In this document: piece after piece, positions 16,269 through 24,811 of the stretch
Layout: each line of letters begins with the position of its first letter
Position numbering within the stretch: the stretch's first letter is position 1
Assembly: GCA_020637775.1 (NCBI GenBank)
Contig: JACKJV010000002.1
Location: 124,001 to 188,000, forward strand
Length of the DNA: 64,000 bases
Reading direction: 5' to 3'
Source of the DNA: Brucellaceae bacterium
Lineage (GTDB): Bacteria > Pseudomonadota > Alphaproteobacteria > Rhizobiales > Rhizobiaceae
The notes under the pieces: generated by a model
The model's input: only the letters and a program-made list of their open reading frames with translations
Told to the model about the DNA's origin: nothing
Database searches by the model: none
Position numbers and translations under genes: made by a program

Positions 16269-16367
16269 GTCGCTTCTCCTGGGTTGGTCACATGCCATCC
16301 AACACGCCGGCGCCCGATTTGTTTCATGGTCTGTCCCTGTGCCTTCCGGCTGCGTGGAGGGCAGGAA

Positions 16368-16410
16368 TGGGAACAGCGCTGGCGCGTGGCGTGGGAACAG
16401 CGCTGGCGCG
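16368..16410. repeat. 19-base tandem direct repeat upstream of ku
   Basis: TGGGAACAGCGCTGGCGCG occurs at 16368-16386 and again at 16392-16410, identical, with a 24-base period. It lies in the 208-base gap between the divergent lipoprotein and ku genes, 67 bases before the ku start. Each copy holds the palindrome CAGCGCTG. Two identical copies about two helical turns apart would suit cooperative protein binding, but a chance duplication is equally possible. Confidence 0.7.
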
Positions 16411-16476
16411 CCGGCGTTGAGACCGCAAGGCAAAGCGCCCCGGACGCGCTGGCCGCAGCAAGGGAGGTGTTATCCG

Positions 16477-17352
16477 ATGGCAGCACGACCGGTATGGAAA
16501 GGGCAGTTGAGGCTGTCCTTGGTTTCGATCCCTGTCGAACTGTATTCGGCCAGGAAGACCGGCGCGCGCATCAGCTTCCGCCAGATCCATGAACCGAGCG
16601 GCAAGCCCGTCCAGTACCAGAAGGTTGTCTCCGGCGTCGGCCCGGTGAAGAGCGAGGACATCGTCAAGGGCTACGAATACAGCAAGGGCAAGTATCTGCT
16701 GATCGATCCCGAGGATGTCAGCGAGATCCGGCTGGAGACAAAAAAGACGCTTGAGCTGGTTCAGTTTGTCGAGGCCTGCGAGATCCCGCCGATCTATTTC
16801 GACAAGCCGTACTACATGGTTCCCGCCGACGAACTGGCCGAGGATGCCTATCGCGTGATCCGCGATGCCTTGCAGGAAACGCGCATGGCGGGCCTTGGCC
16901 AGTTGACCATGCGGGGCAGGGAATACCTTGTCGCCGTGCGCCCTTGCGGTGATGGCATGCTGATGGAAACCCTCCACTATGCCGAGGAAATTCGCGAGGC
17001 CGACCCGATGTTTTCGCAGGTCGAGGACAGGAAGGCGGACGCCGAACTGCTCGATGTCGCCACCACGCTGATTGGCCGAAAGACCGCTCCCTTCGATGCC
17101 GCCGCCTTCCGTGACAACTATGCCGAGGCGCTGCGCGACCTTATCGAGCGAAAGACGAAGAGCAAGGCAACCGGACGCGTGGAACTGGACAAGGACAGCG
17201 GGGAAAGCGGCGGTGGCGGACGCGAGAACGTGGTCGATCTCATGGCCGCGTTGAAACAGAGCCTGGAGAAGACCGGCAAGGGCGCCAAATCCGCAAGCAG
17301 CAAGTCATCCTCTGGCAAGTCATCCGCCCGCTCGCGCAGGAAATCTGCCTGA
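16477..17352 (+). CDS. ku: Ku, DNA end-binding protein of non-homologous end joining
   Basis: 291 residues. The Ku core is recognisable from WKGQLRLSLVSIPVELYSA through SGKPVQYQKVV, KGYEYSKGKYLLIDPEDV and YYMVPADELAEDAYRVIRDAL to ALRDLIERK. Ku dimers encircle broken DNA ends and recruit the ligase LigD. The C-terminal tail (about 255-291) is a Lys/Ser/Arg-rich low-complexity stretch, typical of bacterial Ku and involved in DNA and ligase contacts. The start at 16477 follows GGGAGG by nine bases. No ligD gene is in the window, so the partner must be elsewhere in the genome. A 19-base tandem repeat lies just upstream. Confidence 0.95.
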   Translation: MAARPVWKGQLRLSLVSIPVELYSARKTGARISFRQIHEPSGKPVQYQKVVSGVGPVKSEDIVKGYEYSKGKYLLIDPEDVSEIRLETKKTLELVQFVEACEIPPIYFDKPYYMVPADELAEDAYRVIRDALQETRMAGLGQLTMRGREYLVAVRPCGDGMLMETLHYAEEIREADPMFSQVEDRKADAELLDVATTLIGRKTAPFDAAAFRDNYAEALRDLIERKTKSKATGRVELDKDSGESGGGGRENVVDLMAALKQSLEKTGKGAKSASSKSSSGKSSARSRRKSA

Positions 17353-17497
17353 ACCGGCGCGGCCCGCTTGCGGCGCCCCGCGTCATTTCCGAAGCGCGCG
17401 ATGTCGCAAACAGGCCCACATTCCATGTCACTTTGGCATTGATAGGATTTTCAAATCGCCTGACGGAACGCCATTATTGATCCGCGGCGCCGATCCC

Positions 17498-17511
17498 GCG
17501 ACAATTGTCGC
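17498..17511. promoter_or_regulatory. Perfect 14-base palindrome before fdsG
   Basis: GCGACAATTGTCGC is a perfect dyad ending 18 bases before the fdsG ATG, just ahead of its GGGAGGA ribosome site. Its position would let a bound dimer block transcription or the start region of the formate dehydrogenase operon. The half-sites GCGACA / TGTCGC reappear, in the opposite order, at 28148-28165. Which regulator binds is unknown. Confidence 0.5.
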
Positions 17512-17529
17512 CTCAACGGGAGGAATCCG

Positions 17530-18009
17530 ATGCCGAACCTGGATCCGGCCAGCGATATTGTGGAACGCACACGCGAGATTGTCGCCGGCCATGCCGGCCG
17601 TCTGGGTCCGCTCCTGCCGATCCTGCACGATGTACAGCATGCCTTCGGCCATCTTCCGGAAGAATCGCTGCGCACCATTGCCGACCGCCTGAACCTCAGC
17701 CGCGCGGAAGTGCACGGTGTCGCCAGTTTCTACCATGATTTCCGCCAGGCCCCTGCGGGCAGGCATGTGCTGAAAATCTGCCGCGCCGAGGCCTGCCAGG
17801 CATCGGGCGGCGAGGCTGTTGCCGGCCGCGCGGCGTCGCGCCTGAAGATCGGTTTCGGCGAGACGACCGCCGACGGCGCGGTCACGCTGGAAGCCGTCTA
17901 CTGCCTTGGCCTGTGCGCCTGCGGCCCTGCGGCCATGGTGGACGGGCGGGTTGTCGGCCGCGTCGACGACGCCGGATTGGATGCATTGCTCGCGGAGGTC
18001 GGCCAATGA
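17530..18009 (+). CDS. fdsG: NAD-dependent formate dehydrogenase gamma subunit FdsG
   Basis: 159-residue thioredoxin-like [2Fe-2S] protein related to NuoE. Four cluster cysteines are visible: CRAEAC (CxxxxC) and CLGLCAC (CxxxC). N-terminal helices include PLLPILHDVQHAFGHLPEESL, the usual NuoE-like start. In FdsGBA it is part of the NADH-side electron module with FdsB. GGGAGGA precedes the ATG at 17530. The stop overlaps the fdsB start by ATGA, so the two are made together. First gene of the fds operon. Confidence 0.94.
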   Translation: MPNLDPASDIVERTREIVAGHAGRLGPLLPILHDVQHAFGHLPEESLRTIADRLNLSRAEVHGVASFYHDFRQAPAGRHVLKICRAEACQASGGEAVAGRAASRLKIGFGETTADGAVTLEAVYCLGLCACGPAAMVDGRVVGRVDDAGLDALLAEVGQ

Positions 18010-19562
18010 CCGTGACTGTCTATGTACCCCGCGATGCCGCGGCGCTGGCGCTGGGCGCCGATGCGGTCGCGGCTGCCGTCGCCACGCAAGCGAAGGCCCG
18101 TGGCGCGGACGTGAAGATCGTACGCAATGGTTCGCGCGGCATGGTCTGGCTGGAGCCGCTGGTCGAGGTGGAGACGCCGGCTGGCCGCATCGCCTATGGC
18201 CCCGTTGCAGCCGAAGACGTGGCCGGTCTTTTCGATGCGGGGTTTCTGGAAGGCGGCGATCATCCGCTCGGCCATGGCCTGACAGGGGAAATTCCCTTCT
18301 TCAAGGGCCAGACGCGGCTGACCTTTGCCCGTTGCGGCCTGACCGATCCGCTTTCGCTGGCCGATTACGAAGCCCACGGCGGGTTGGCCGGCCTGAAGAA
18401 TGCCCTGGCCATGGAGCCGGCGGCCATCGTCGCGCAGGTCACCGATTCCGGTCTGCGCGGGCGCGGTGGCGCGGGCTTCCCGACCGGCATCAAGTGGAAG
18501 ACGGTGCTGGACGCCCCTGCCGACCGGAAATTCATCGTCTGCAATGCCGACGAGGGTGACAGTGGCACTTTCGCCGACCGCATGATCATGGAGGGCGACC
18601 CGTTCGTGCTGATCGAGGGCATGGCCATTGCCGGCCTCGCCACCGGCGCGACCATGGGCTTCGTTTACCTGCGCTCCGAATATCCCCAGGCCATCGAGGT
18701 GATGAACGAGGCGGTGCGCCGGGCGCGCGCGGCCGGCGTCCTCGGGCCGGATGTGCTGGGATCCGGCAAGGCCTTCGACATGGAGATCCGCGTCGGCGCG
18801 GGTGCCTATGTCTGTGGCGAGGAGACCTCGTTGCTCAATTCGCTGGAAGGCAAGCGCGGCGTGGTGCGCGCCAAGCCGCCGCTGCCCGCCATCGAGGGCC
18901 TGTTCGGCAAGCCGACCGTCGTCAACAATGTCATTTCGCTGGCCTCCGTACCGGTTGTCATGGACAAGGGCGCGGAATTCTACCGCGACTTCGGCATGGG
19001 CCGGTCGCGCGGCACGATCCCGTTGCAGATCGCCGGCAATGTGAAGCATGGCGGCCTGTTCGAGACCGCTTTCGGCCTGACGCTGGGCGAGATCGTCGAT
19101 GATCTGGCCGGTGGCACGGCTTCCGGCCGCCCGGTCAAGGCGGTGCAGGTGGGCGGTCCGCTCGGCGCCTATTTCCCGCGCGCTCTGTTCGACACACCTT
19201 TCGACTACGAGGCCTTCGCCGCGAAGGACGGACTGATCGGCCATGCCGGCATCGTCGTTTTCGATGACACCGCCGACATGCTGAAACAGGCCCGTTTCGC
19301 CTTCGAGTTCTGCGCCGTGGAAAGCTGCGGCAAGTGCACGCCCTGCCGCATCGGCGCGGTGCGTGGCGTCGAGACGCTGGACAAGCTGGCCGCCGGCATC
19401 GAGCCGGATGCGCAGAAGCAACTGGCGGAAGACCTTTGCAATACGATGAAATTCGGCTCGCTTTGCGCGCTGGGCGGTTTCACGCCCTATCCGGTGATGA
19501 GCGCGATGACCCATTTTCCGGACGATTTTTCGCCGCGAAGCATGAAGGAGGCAGCGGAATGA
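18006..19562 (+). CDS. fdsB: NAD-dependent formate dehydrogenase beta subunit FdsB
   Basis: 518 residues, NuoF-like NAD(H)/FMN and iron-sulfur subunit. A thioredoxin-like N-terminal domain (about 1-110) precedes the core with GLRGRGGAGFPTGIKWK (NAD/FMN binding), NADEGDSGTFADR and GAYVCGEETSLLNSLEG. The [4Fe-4S] ligands are ESCGKCTPCR and the later LCALGG cysteine. It passes electrons from FdsA to NAD. The ATG overlaps fdsG by ATGA, and longer readings upstream would run back through fdsG. It ends 38 bases before fdsA, with a GGGAGG site for that gene. Confidence 0.95.
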   Translation: MTVTVYVPRDAAALALGADAVAAAVATQAKARGADVKIVRNGSRGMVWLEPLVEVETPAGRIAYGPVAAEDVAGLFDAGFLEGGDHPLGHGLTGEIPFFKGQTRLTFARCGLTDPLSLADYEAHGGLAGLKNALAMEPAAIVAQVTDSGLRGRGGAGFPTGIKWKTVLDAPADRKFIVCNADEGDSGTFADRMIMEGDPFVLIEGMAIAGLATGATMGFVYLRSEYPQAIEVMNEAVRRARAAGVLGPDVLGSGKAFDMEIRVGAGAYVCGEETSLLNSLEGKRGVVRAKPPLPAIEGLFGKPTVVNNVISLASVPVVMDKGAEFYRDFGMGRSRGTIPLQIAGNVKHGGLFETAFGLTLGEIVDDLAGGTASGRPVKAVQVGGPLGAYFPRALFDTPFDYEAFAAKDGLIGHAGIVVFDDTADMLKQARFAFEFCAVESCGKCTPCRIGAVRGVETLDKLAAGIEPDAQKQLAEDLCNTMKFGSLCALGGFTPYPVMSAMTHFPDDFSPRSMKEAAE

Positions 19563-19600
19563 CCGCGCCTCGCACAACGACATCCGGGAGGTTCTGAGCC

Positions 19601-22471
19601 ATGGGACTGGTCCACGAAATCGACTATGGAACGCCGGAATCGAGGTCTGAAAAGCAGGTCACCCTGACCATTGACGGCTTCGAGGTCACCGTGCCCGAGG
19701 GCACCTCCGTCATGCGCGCGTCCATGGAGGCCGGCATCCAGATCCCGAAACTGTGCGCCACCGACATGGTGGATGCCTTCGGCTCCTGCCGGCTCTGCCT
19801 TGTCGAGGTGGAGGGGCGCAACGGCACGCCGTCCTCCTGCACCCTGCCGGCCACCGAGGGCATGGTGGTCCACACCCAGACCGGCCGCCTGAAGCAGCTT
19901 CGCAAGGGCGTGATGGAGCTCTACATCTCCGACCACCCGCTCGATTGCCTGACCTGCGCGGCCAATGGTGATTGCGAATTGCAGGACATGGCGGGCGCCG
20001 TCGGCCTGCGCGATGTGCGCTATGGCTATGAGGGCGACAACCACGTCAAGGCGCGCGATAATGCCGGCGACATCAACATGCGCTGGATGCCCAAGGACGA
20101 AACCAATCCCTATTTCACCTATGATCCGTCCAAATGCATCGTCTGTTCGCGTTGCGTGCGCGCCTGCGAGGAAGTGCAGGGCACATTCGCGCTGACGATC
20201 GAGGGCCGGGGCTTTGGCAGCCGCGTTTCGGCCGGCATGCATGAAGCCTTCCTGGAATCCGAATGCGTCTCCTGCGGCGCATGCGTCCAGGCCTGCCCGA
20301 CAGCGACGCTCCAGGAAAAGTCCGTCATCGAGATTGGCCAGCCGGAGCATTCCGTGGTCACCACCTGCGCCTATTGCGGCGTCGGCTGCTCCTTCAAGGC
20401 GGAAATGCGCGGCGATGAACTGGTGCGCATGGTGCCGTGGAAGGATGGCAAGGCCAATCGCGGCCATTCCTGCGTCAAGGGCCGCTTCGCCTGGGGCTAT
20501 GCCAATCACCAGGACCGCATTCTCAACCCGATGATCCGCGACAGCATTGACGAGCCGTGGCGTGAAGTGTCCTGGGGCGAGGCGCTGACCTTCGCCGGTT
20601 CGCGCCTGCGCGCGCTCCAGGAGAAGCACGGCAAGGAATCCGTCGGCGTCATCACCTCGTCGCGCTGCACCAACGAGGAAACCTTCCTGGTGCAGAAGCT
20701 GGCCCGCGCCGTGTTCGGCAACAACAACACCGATACCTGCGCCCGCGTCTGCCATTCGCCCACCGGCTATGGCCTCGGCCAGACCTTCGGCACGTCGGCC
20801 GGAACACAGGATTTCGACAGCGTCGAGCATACCGATGTCGTCATCGTCATGGGGGCCAACCCGACCGACGGCCACCCGGTCTTTGCTTCACGCCTGAAGA
20901 AGCGGCTGCGCAAGGGCGCCAAGCTGATCGTCATCGATCCGCGCCGCATCGACCTCGTCAAGTCGCCGCATATTCGCGCTTCGCACCACCTGGCGCTCAA
21001 GCCCGGCACCAATGTCGCCGTGGTCACGGCCCTGGCCCATGTCATCGTCACCGAAGGCCTGTTCGACGAGGCCTTCATCCGCGAGCGCTGCGACTGGGAC
21101 GAGTTCCAGGATTATGCCGAATTCGTCGCCGACCCGGCCCACAGCCCGGAAGCCGTGGAAGCGCTGACCGGCGTGCCGGCCGAAGAAATGCGCGCGGCGG
21201 CACGGCTTTATGCGCGTGGCGGCAATGGTGCGATCTATTACGGCCTCGGCGTCACCGAGCACAGCCAGGGTTCCACCACCGTCATCGGCATTGCCAATCT
21301 CGCCATGCTGACAGGCAATATCGGCCGGCCGGGCGTCGGCGTGAACCCGCTGCGCGGCCAGAACAACGTGCAGGGTTCCTGCGACATGGGCTCCTTCCCG
21401 CATGAATTGCCGGGCTATCGCCATGTGAAGAATGCCGATGTGCGCCAGCTTTTCGAGGAGATGTGGAACGTCCCCATTTCCGACGAGCCGGGCCTGCGCA
21501 TTCCCAACATGCTGGACGCCGCCGTGGAAGGCACGTTCAAGGGCATCTACATCCAGGGCGAGGACATTCTCCAGTCCGATCCGGACACGAAGCATGTCTC
21601 CGCCGGCCTTGCCGCCATGGAATGCGTCATTGTCCACGATCTCTTCCTCAACGAGACAGCCAATTACGCCCACGTCTTCCTGCCCGGCTCCACCTTCCTT
21701 GAGAAGGATGGCACCTTCACCAATGCCGAGCGCCGGATCAACCGCGTGCGCCGCGTGATGGCGCCGAAGAACGGCTATGCGGACTGGGAAGTGACCCAGA
21801 TGCTGGCCAATGCCATGGGGGCCGGCTGGGCCTATACCCATCCCTCGCAGATCATGGCGGAAATCGCGGCCACCACGCCAAGCTTTGCCAATGTCACCTA
21901 TGACCTGCTGGAAGAGCGCGGTTCGGTGCAGTGGCCCTGCAATGACAAGACGCCGGACGGCTCGCCGGTCATGCACGTGGAAGGCTTCGTGCGCGGCAAG
22001 GGACGGTTCATCCGCACCGACTATGTGGCGACCGACGAGAAGACCGGCCCGCGCTTCCCGCTGCTGCTCACCACCGGGCGCATTCTCAGCCAGTACAATG
22101 TCGGCGCACAGACCCGGCGCACGGCAAACACCGTCTGGCATGGTGAGGACCGGCTGGAAATCCATCCCCATGACGCCGAGCAGCGCGGCATCAAGGACGG
22201 CGACTGGGTCAAGCTGGCCAGCCGTTCGGGCGAAACCAGCCTGCGCGCCGAGATCACCGACCGCGTGGCGCCGGGCGTGGTTTACACCACGTTCCATCAT
22301 CCCGGCACGCAGGCCAATGTCATCACCACCGACTATTCCGACTGGGCGACCAACTGCCCGGAATACAAGGTAACGGCAGTGCAGGTGGCACCCTCCAATG
22401 GTCCGACTGAATGGCAACGGACCTATGAGGACTTTGCCGGACGCGCGCGCCGGATCGAGGCGGCCGAGTAA
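19601..22471 (+). CDS. fdsA: NAD-dependent formate dehydrogenase molybdenum subunit FdsA
   Basis: 956 residues. It oxidises formate to CO2 at a bis-MGD molybdenum centre. Order: NuoG-like [2Fe-2S] domain (LCATDMVDAFGSCRLC and a later Cys), His/Cys [4Fe-4S] (DHPLDCLTCAANGDCEL), two ferredoxin clusters (CIVCSRCVRACEE and CVSCGACVQACP), the proximal cluster CAYCGVGCSFKAE, then the molybdopterin domains. The metal-binding Cys384 and catalytic His385 are in RVCHSPTGYG, so it is a Cys enzyme, not selenocysteine. No Tat signal: it is cytoplasmic. The MGD dinucleotide regions NPTDGHP and GQNNVQGSCDMG are intact. Length is normal for the family, and the start is supported by GGGAGG upstream. Confidence 0.97.
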   Translation: MGLVHEIDYGTPESRSEKQVTLTIDGFEVTVPEGTSVMRASMEAGIQIPKLCATDMVDAFGSCRLCLVEVEGRNGTPSSCTLPATEGMVVHTQTGRLKQLRKGVMELYISDHPLDCLTCAANGDCELQDMAGAVGLRDVRYGYEGDNHVKARDNAGDINMRWMPKDETNPYFTYDPSKCIVCSRCVRACEEVQGTFALTIEGRGFGSRVSAGMHEAFLESECVSCGACVQACPTATLQEKSVIEIGQPEHSVVTTCAYCGVGCSFKAEMRGDELVRMVPWKDGKANRGHSCVKGRFAWGYANHQDRILNPMIRDSIDEPWREVSWGEALTFAGSRLRALQEKHGKESVGVITSSRCTNEETFLVQKLARAVFGNNNTDTCARVCHSPTGYGLGQTFGTSAGTQDFDSVEHTDVVIVMGANPTDGHPVFASRLKKRLRKGAKLIVIDPRRIDLVKSPHIRASHHLALKPGTNVAVVTALAHVIVTEGLFDEAFIRERCDWDEFQDYAEFVADPAHSPEAVEALTGVPAEEMRAAARLYARGGNGAIYYGLGVTEHSQGSTTVIGIANLAMLTGNIGRPGVGVNPLRGQNNVQGSCDMGSFPHELPGYRHVKNADVRQLFEEMWNVPISDEPGLRIPNMLDAAVEGTFKGIYIQGEDILQSDPDTKHVSAGLAAMECVIVHDLFLNETANYAHVFLPGSTFLEKDGTFTNAERRINRVRRVMAPKNGYADWEVTQMLANAMGAGWAYTHPSQIMAEIAATTPSFANVTYDLLEERGSVQWPCNDKTPDGSPVMHVEGFVRGKGRFIRTDYVATDEKTGPRFPLLLTTGRILSQYNVGAQTRRTANTVWHGEDRLEIHPHDAEQRGIKDGDWVKLASRSGETSLRAEITDRVAPGVVYTTFHHPGTQANVITTDYSDWATNCPEYKVTAVQVAPSNGPTEWQRTYEDFAGRARRIEAAE

Positions 22472-22472
22472 G

Positions 22473-23282
22473 ATGAAGGGCGCGCGGCCTTTTCCCGCCC
22501 TTGCCTGGCGCAAGGGGCGTTTTGAAACGGCATCGCGCAACCTTGCCGCCGAGGTTGCCGTGGCCATCAGCTACAATGGCACGTCCCATGCCGTGCTGAT
22601 GGCATCGCCCGGCGACCTTGAAGACCTGGCACGCGGTTTCTCCATTTCCGAAGGCATTGCCACGGGCGACGAGATCGACGCGGTGACCGTGCTGGAGGAT
22701 GCGCGCGGCTTCGATGTCCAGGTGCGCCTTGCAAACGACGCGGAAGACCGGCTGGCGGCGCGCCGGCGCGCCATGGCCGGGCCGGTGGGTTGCGGCATGT
22801 GCGGGCTGGAGAGCATCGACGCGGCACTGCGCGAACCGCCGGTCGTGGAAACGGCCGCACGGATCCGGCCTGACGATGTCGCCGAGGCCTGCGAAGCGCT
22901 GACCCGCGCCCAGGCGCTCAACCAGGCCACGCGGTCGGTGCATGGCTCCGGCTACTATGTCGCCGGCCGCGGCCTTGTTGCCATCCGCGAGGATGTCGGC
23001 CGCCACAACGCGCTCGACAAGCTGGTCGGCGCCATGGCGGGCGAGGGCGGCATGGGTGAGGGCGCCATCGTGACTTCCAGCCGCGTGTCGATAGAACTGG
23101 TCCAGAAGGCGGCCGCAGCCGGTTGCGGCATTCTCGTCGCCGTCTCCGCCCCCACGCTGCTGGCAGTCGAAATGGCCGATCGCGCCAATATCACGCTGGC
23201 CGCCATCGCGCGCGGCGACGAGTTCGAGATTTTCACCCATCCCGAGAGGATCAAGGAGGGAGCGCTCCCCCATGTCGCCTGA
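22473..23282 (+). CDS. fdhD: Formate dehydrogenase sulfurtransferase FdhD
   Basis: 269 residues. FdhD takes sulfur from a cysteine desulfurase and places it on the molybdenum cofactor, which formate dehydrogenases need for activity. The essential pair is CGMC in GPVGCGMCGLESID. Other family marks are REDVGRHNALDKLVG and the GAIVTSSRVSIELVQKAA region, with VSAPTLLAVEMA near the end. I start at the ATG at 22473, immediately after the fdsA stop; an earlier in-frame start at 22398 would overlap fdsA by 74 bases. It sits between fdsA and fdsD, the usual fdsGBACD order. Confidence 0.95.
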   Translation: MKGARPFPALAWRKGRFETASRNLAAEVAVAISYNGTSHAVLMASPGDLEDLARGFSISEGIATGDEIDAVTVLEDARGFDVQVRLANDAEDRLAARRRAMAGPVGCGMCGLESIDAALREPPVVETAARIRPDDVAEACEALTRAQALNQATRSVHGSGYYVAGRGLVAIREDVGRHNALDKLVGAMAGEGGMGEGAIVTSSRVSIELVQKAAAAGCGILVAVSAPTLLAVEMADRANITLAAIARGDEFEIFTHPERIKEGALPHVA

Positions 23283-23490
23283 CAAGCTTGCCCGCATGGC
23301 CAACCAGATTGCCTCGTTCTTCCGCACCCGTCCCCATGACGAAGCGGTGACGGGAATTGCCGCCCACCTGTCCGATTTCTGGGAGCCGCGCATGCGCGCG
23401 CAATTCTTCGCGCTGCTGGAGGAAAAGCCGGATCTGTTCGATCCGCTGGTGCGTGAGGCGTCGCCGCAGGTGCGTCCGGTCTCCGGATAA
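23272..23490 (+). CDS. fdsD: Formate dehydrogenase delta subunit FdsD
   Basis: 72-residue helical protein: LARMANQIASFFRTRPHDEAV, then GIAAHLSDFWEPRMRAQF and LFDPLVREA, the pattern of the FdsD family. It is the small delta subunit, which helps keep or mature active FdsGBA and stays with the complex in some species. No cofactor residues. The start overlaps the end of fdhD by 11 bases. Between its AAGGAGG and the ATG lies a perfect 12-base palindrome (23258-23269), which could fold over the ribosome site. Confidence 0.93.
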   Translation: MSPDKLARMANQIASFFRTRPHDEAVTGIAAHLSDFWEPRMRAQFFALLEEKPDLFDPLVREASPQVRPVSG

Positions 23491-23587
23491 TCCTCTTGAA
23501 AAACAGGTGTCCAACTGGACGCGGCGCCTACTTGCCGCTAGCGTCCCGGCCGGTTTGCGAAGATCTGGAAATGCCGGGAGCGATGCC

Positions 23588-24709
23588 ATGCTGGACAGCA
23601 ATGAAATGAAGGGTTTGTGGCTTGGCCGCGTCTGGCGTGAAGGCGTCGGCCCGGCCGTTGTCACCCTGCGCGACGGCAATGTGGTGGACATCACCTCGCG
23701 CGCTGCACCCACCACCCGCGACATCCTCGAATTCGACGATGCCGCCGGTTTCGTGCGTGATGCACCCGGTGAGGTGATCGGATCGCTGGACGCCCTGGGC
23801 GATCATGGTGCCCGGCTACTGGCACCCTGTGACCTGCAGCCGGTCAAGGCCTGCGGTGTCACCTTCGCCCGCTCCATGGTCGAGCGCGTGATCGAGGAGC
23901 AGGCGGCCGGCGACCCGGACAAGGCGCAGGCCATCCGCGTCCGCATTTCCGAGAAGATCGGCGATACGCTGGACAATATCGAGGCCGGGTCCGAACAGGC
24001 CGCCAAGGTCAAGCAGGAGCTGATTGCGCTCGGCGTCTGGTCGCAATATCTGGAAGTCGGCATTGGCCCGGATGCCGAGGTCTTTTCCAAGGCGCAGGTC
24101 CTGTCCTCCGTCGGCCACGGCGCCGAAGTCGGGCTGCATCCGGTTTCGCGCTGGAACAATCCGGAGCCGGAAGTCGTGCTGGCGGTCGATAGCCAGGGCC
24201 GCATTCGCGGTGCCACGCTGGGCAATGACGTGAACCTGCGCGACGTGGAAGGCCGGTCAGCCCTGCTGCTTTCCAAGGCCAAGGACAACAACGCCTCCTG
24301 CGCCATCGGGCCGATGATCCGGCTTTTCGACGAGACCTTCTCACTCGATGACGTGCGCAGGGCCGAACTCACGCTGACGGTGGAGGGGGAAGACGGCTTC
24401 GTGCTCAACGGTCACTCTTCCATGCGCGAGATCAGCCGCGATCCGGAAAACCTCGTTGCCCAGACCATTGGCAGGCATCACCAGTATCCCGACGGGTTCA
24501 TGCTTTTCCTCGGCACGCTGTTTGCACCGACCGAGGACCGCGATCATGCCGGCCAGGGCTTCACCCACAAGCTGGGCGACCGCGTCACCATTGCCTGTCC
24601 GGGCCTGGGGCGGCTGCAAAACACGGTGCGCCTGTCCACCGAATGCGCCCCGTGGACATTTGGCGCGGCCGCGCTGATGCGCAATCTGGCCGGGCGCGGC
24701 CTGCTCTGA
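23588..24709 (+). CDS. Fumarylacetoacetate hydrolase-fold protein
   Basis: 373 residues with a C-terminal FAH-type domain. Seen are KACGVTFARSMVER, a long helical insertion (about 105-150), EVFSKAQVLSSVGHGAEVGLHPVSRWNNPEPEVVLAVD with acidic metal ligands, and GNDVNLRDVEGRSALLLSKAKDNNASCAIGP. The NNPEPEV and NDVxxRDxEG patterns resemble sugar-acid dehydratases of this fold (2-keto-3-deoxy-pentonate dehydratase type) more than true fumarylacetoacetase. Substrate not provable here. Start 23588 is supported by GGGAG seven bases upstream. It lies 97 bases after fdsD on the same strand and just before a strong terminator, so it may be co-transcribed with fds, though a metabolic link to formate is not obvious. 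Confidence 0.85.
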   Translation: MLDSNEMKGLWLGRVWREGVGPAVVTLRDGNVVDITSRAAPTTRDILEFDDAAGFVRDAPGEVIGSLDALGDHGARLLAPCDLQPVKACGVTFARSMVERVIEEQAAGDPDKAQAIRVRISEKIGDTLDNIEAGSEQAAKVKQELIALGVWSQYLEVGIGPDAEVFSKAQVLSSVGHGAEVGLHPVSRWNNPEPEVVLAVDSQGRIRGATLGNDVNLRDVEGRSALLLSKAKDNNASCAIGPMIRLFDETFSLDDVRRAELTLTVEGEDGFVLNGHSSMREISRDPENLVAQTIGRHHQYPDGFMLFLGTLFAPTEDRDHAGQGFTHKLGDRVTIACPGLGRLQNTVRLSTECAPWTFGAAALMRNLAGRGLL

Positions 24710-24723
24710 TTGTCCGGTGCCGG

Positions 24724-24754
24724 GGGCAGGGCATCGCTGCCTTGCCCTTTTCCT
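24724..24754 (+). terminator. Rho-independent terminator after the FAH-fold gene
   Basis: GGGCAGGGCA (24724-24733) pairs with TGCCTTGCCC (24738-24747), ten pairs with one G-U, loop TCGC, followed by TTTTCCTTT. It lies 15 bases after the stop codon and ends the fds-FAH transcription unit ahead of the ABC exporter. Confidence 0.8.
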
Positions 24755-24811
24755 TTCTGCCGGCCGCTCCATGTGCTACCCGTTGCCACCAGTGAAAAAT
24801 GGGGACAGGCC

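Noticed and set aside
17437..17452. FNR-like site upstream of fdsG (TTGATAGGATTTTCAA)
   Set aside because: The spacing is 16 bases and not 14 and the right half does not match ATCAA, so I do not call it.
17898..22567. Three long minus-strand frames opposite fdsB and fdsA
   Set aside because: No domain, no ribosome site, and full motif conservation on the plus strand.
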